A stretch of 21,570 nt of DNA from Thermacetogenium sp. UBA5472 (GTDB lineage: Bacteria > Bacillota > DSM-12270 > Thermacetogeniales > Thermacetogeniaceae). The notes under the pieces were generated by a model that did no database searches, was not told the DNA's origin, and worked only from the letters and a program-made list of their open reading frames with translations. Both the position numbers and the translations under genes were made by a program. Of the stretch, positions 21,149 to 21,570 are shown one piece after another (the first letter of the stretch is position 1; the number at the start of each line of letters is the position of its first letter). Location of the stretch: the NCBI GenBank assembly GCA_002426495.1, contig DIQC01000062.1, positions 1-21,570 of the forward strand. Reading direction: 5' to 3'.

Positions 21149-21386
21149 CTCTAACAACCTCACTAATCTAGATAATATTTCGTTAATATCTCTTCCATCA
21201 TACCCTGTTTTATTTCCTATTGTCTACTTTTTCCCCCTAATATATGCAAAGCCACCCTGGACTGTTTCTTTTACCGATATATAGAAGAATGTGCTACAGT
21301 TCATACACCAAAAAAGCCTGCCACACAATTGCTTTTAAAAACCCAACCACACCCACCCAGAAAGATGTTGCCTGGGAAATAAAATA
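21149..21386. other. Noncoding region upstream of tldD
   Basis: AT-rich gap with no ORF I can support. AAAAGC and GCTTTT (21312-21317 and 21331-21336) with flanking A/T runs make a weak possible terminator for a gene to the right. No confident tldD promoter is found; TTGCAT with TAGACA 17 bases later on the minus strand is a poor match. The region is bounded on the right by the REP-like repeat. Confidence 0.3.
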
Positions 21387-21413
21387 GACACAGGGGAACG
21401 GTTCTCCTGTGTC
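21387..21413. repeat. REP-like palindrome copy C
   Basis: The best palindrome of the set: arms GACACAGG / CCTGTGTC, then G-T, then GAAC/GTTC around a single central G. Same orientation as copies A, B1 and B2. It runs directly into an octamer repeat. Confidence 0.9.
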
Positions 21414-21444
21414 TATGTGTCTATGTGTCTATGTGTCTATGTAT
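21413..21444. repeat. CTATGTGT octamer tandem repeat
   Basis: Three perfect CTATGTGT units plus a fourth, CTATGTAT, extend the GTGTC end of palindrome copy C. Unit and spacing suggest slippage expansion from the palindrome's terminal GTGT. It is too short and uniform to be CRISPR. Confidence 0.9.
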
Positions 21445-21549
21445 TTATAGTAAATCAATTAGTTCTTCAATTGTTAGTCCTGCTTGTTCCAGGATCGATT
21501 TTAGAGTCTTAATGTCGAGAATCCCTATCACATAATCAAATTGAATCAT
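21445..21549 (-). CDS. Possible 34-residue ORF or gene remnant at the right edge
   Basis: ATG (21549) to TAA (21447-21445), encoding a Leu/Ile-rich helical peptide with LDIKTLKSILEQAGLTIEEL. No ribosome site precedes the ATG, and an in-frame TAG lies at 21567-21565. The composition looks coding rather than random, and its stop abuts the octamer repeat, so it may be the tail of a decayed gene. No family recognised. Confidence 0.25.
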   Translation of the reverse strand: MIQFDYVIGILDIKTLKSILEQAGLTIEELIDLL

Positions 21550-21570
21550 TAGGGATAGACAACACTACAC

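Noticed and set aside
21413..21444. Octamer array considered as CRISPR
   Set aside because: Units are 8 bases with no spacers and no cas genes nearby.

Overview
All genes in this window lie on the minus strand, so transcription runs from high to low coordinates. The content points to a spore-forming anaerobic member of the Firmicutes (Clostridia in the broad sense). It holds a complete eight-gene spoIIIA sporulation operon, the Asp23/AmaP/DUF2273 envelope module, a split pyruvate carboxylase, and two adjacent FolD paralogues of the kind needed for high one-carbon flux. Shine-Dalgarno sites are strong and TTG/GTG starts are frequent. Base composition is intermediate. The genus cannot be fixed from the sequence alone.

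Layout in transcription order. (1) 21148-16541: tldD, tldE/pmbA, aroQ and a Xaa-Pro aminopeptidase. (2) 16440-15318: efp and an aspartate-rich zinc-ribbon protein, closed by a GC-rich palindrome and a rho-independent terminator. (3) 15157-9846: spoIIIAA to spoIIIAH. (4) 9661-6166: a carboxyltransferase gene fused to an AccB-type biotin carrier, then the biotin carboxylase accC, preceded by a near-consensus sigma-A promoter. (5) 6062-4406: asp23, amaP, a DUF2273 membrane protein and nusB, ending in a terminator that contains the nusB stop codon. (6) 4150-1: a 16-codon leader ORF, a divergent folD, a canonical folD, xseA, xseB and a 3'-truncated ispA (cut by the window edge).

Most of this matches, from memory, a conserved clostridial neighbourhood: aroQ-pepP-efp-spoIIIA-accB-accC-asp23-nusB-folD-xseAB-ispA. 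The departures are the interesting part. A pyruvate carboxylase carboxyltransferase occupies the spoIIIAH-accC gap and is fused in frame to what is normally a free AccB, and a good internal ribosome binding site could still give free AccB. FolD is doubled, and the first copy has lost two of four catalytic residues. TldD carries an Ala/Gly/Pro-rich insertion. Copies of a short REP-like palindrome (GACACAGG...CCTGTGTC) are scattered in intergenic gaps, including inside the spoIIIA operon.

I saw no rRNA, tRNA, CRISPR array, intact insertion sequence or defence system. No single feature here is clearly a wholly new system. The fused carboxylase and the FolD pair are the best candidates for new biochemistry.
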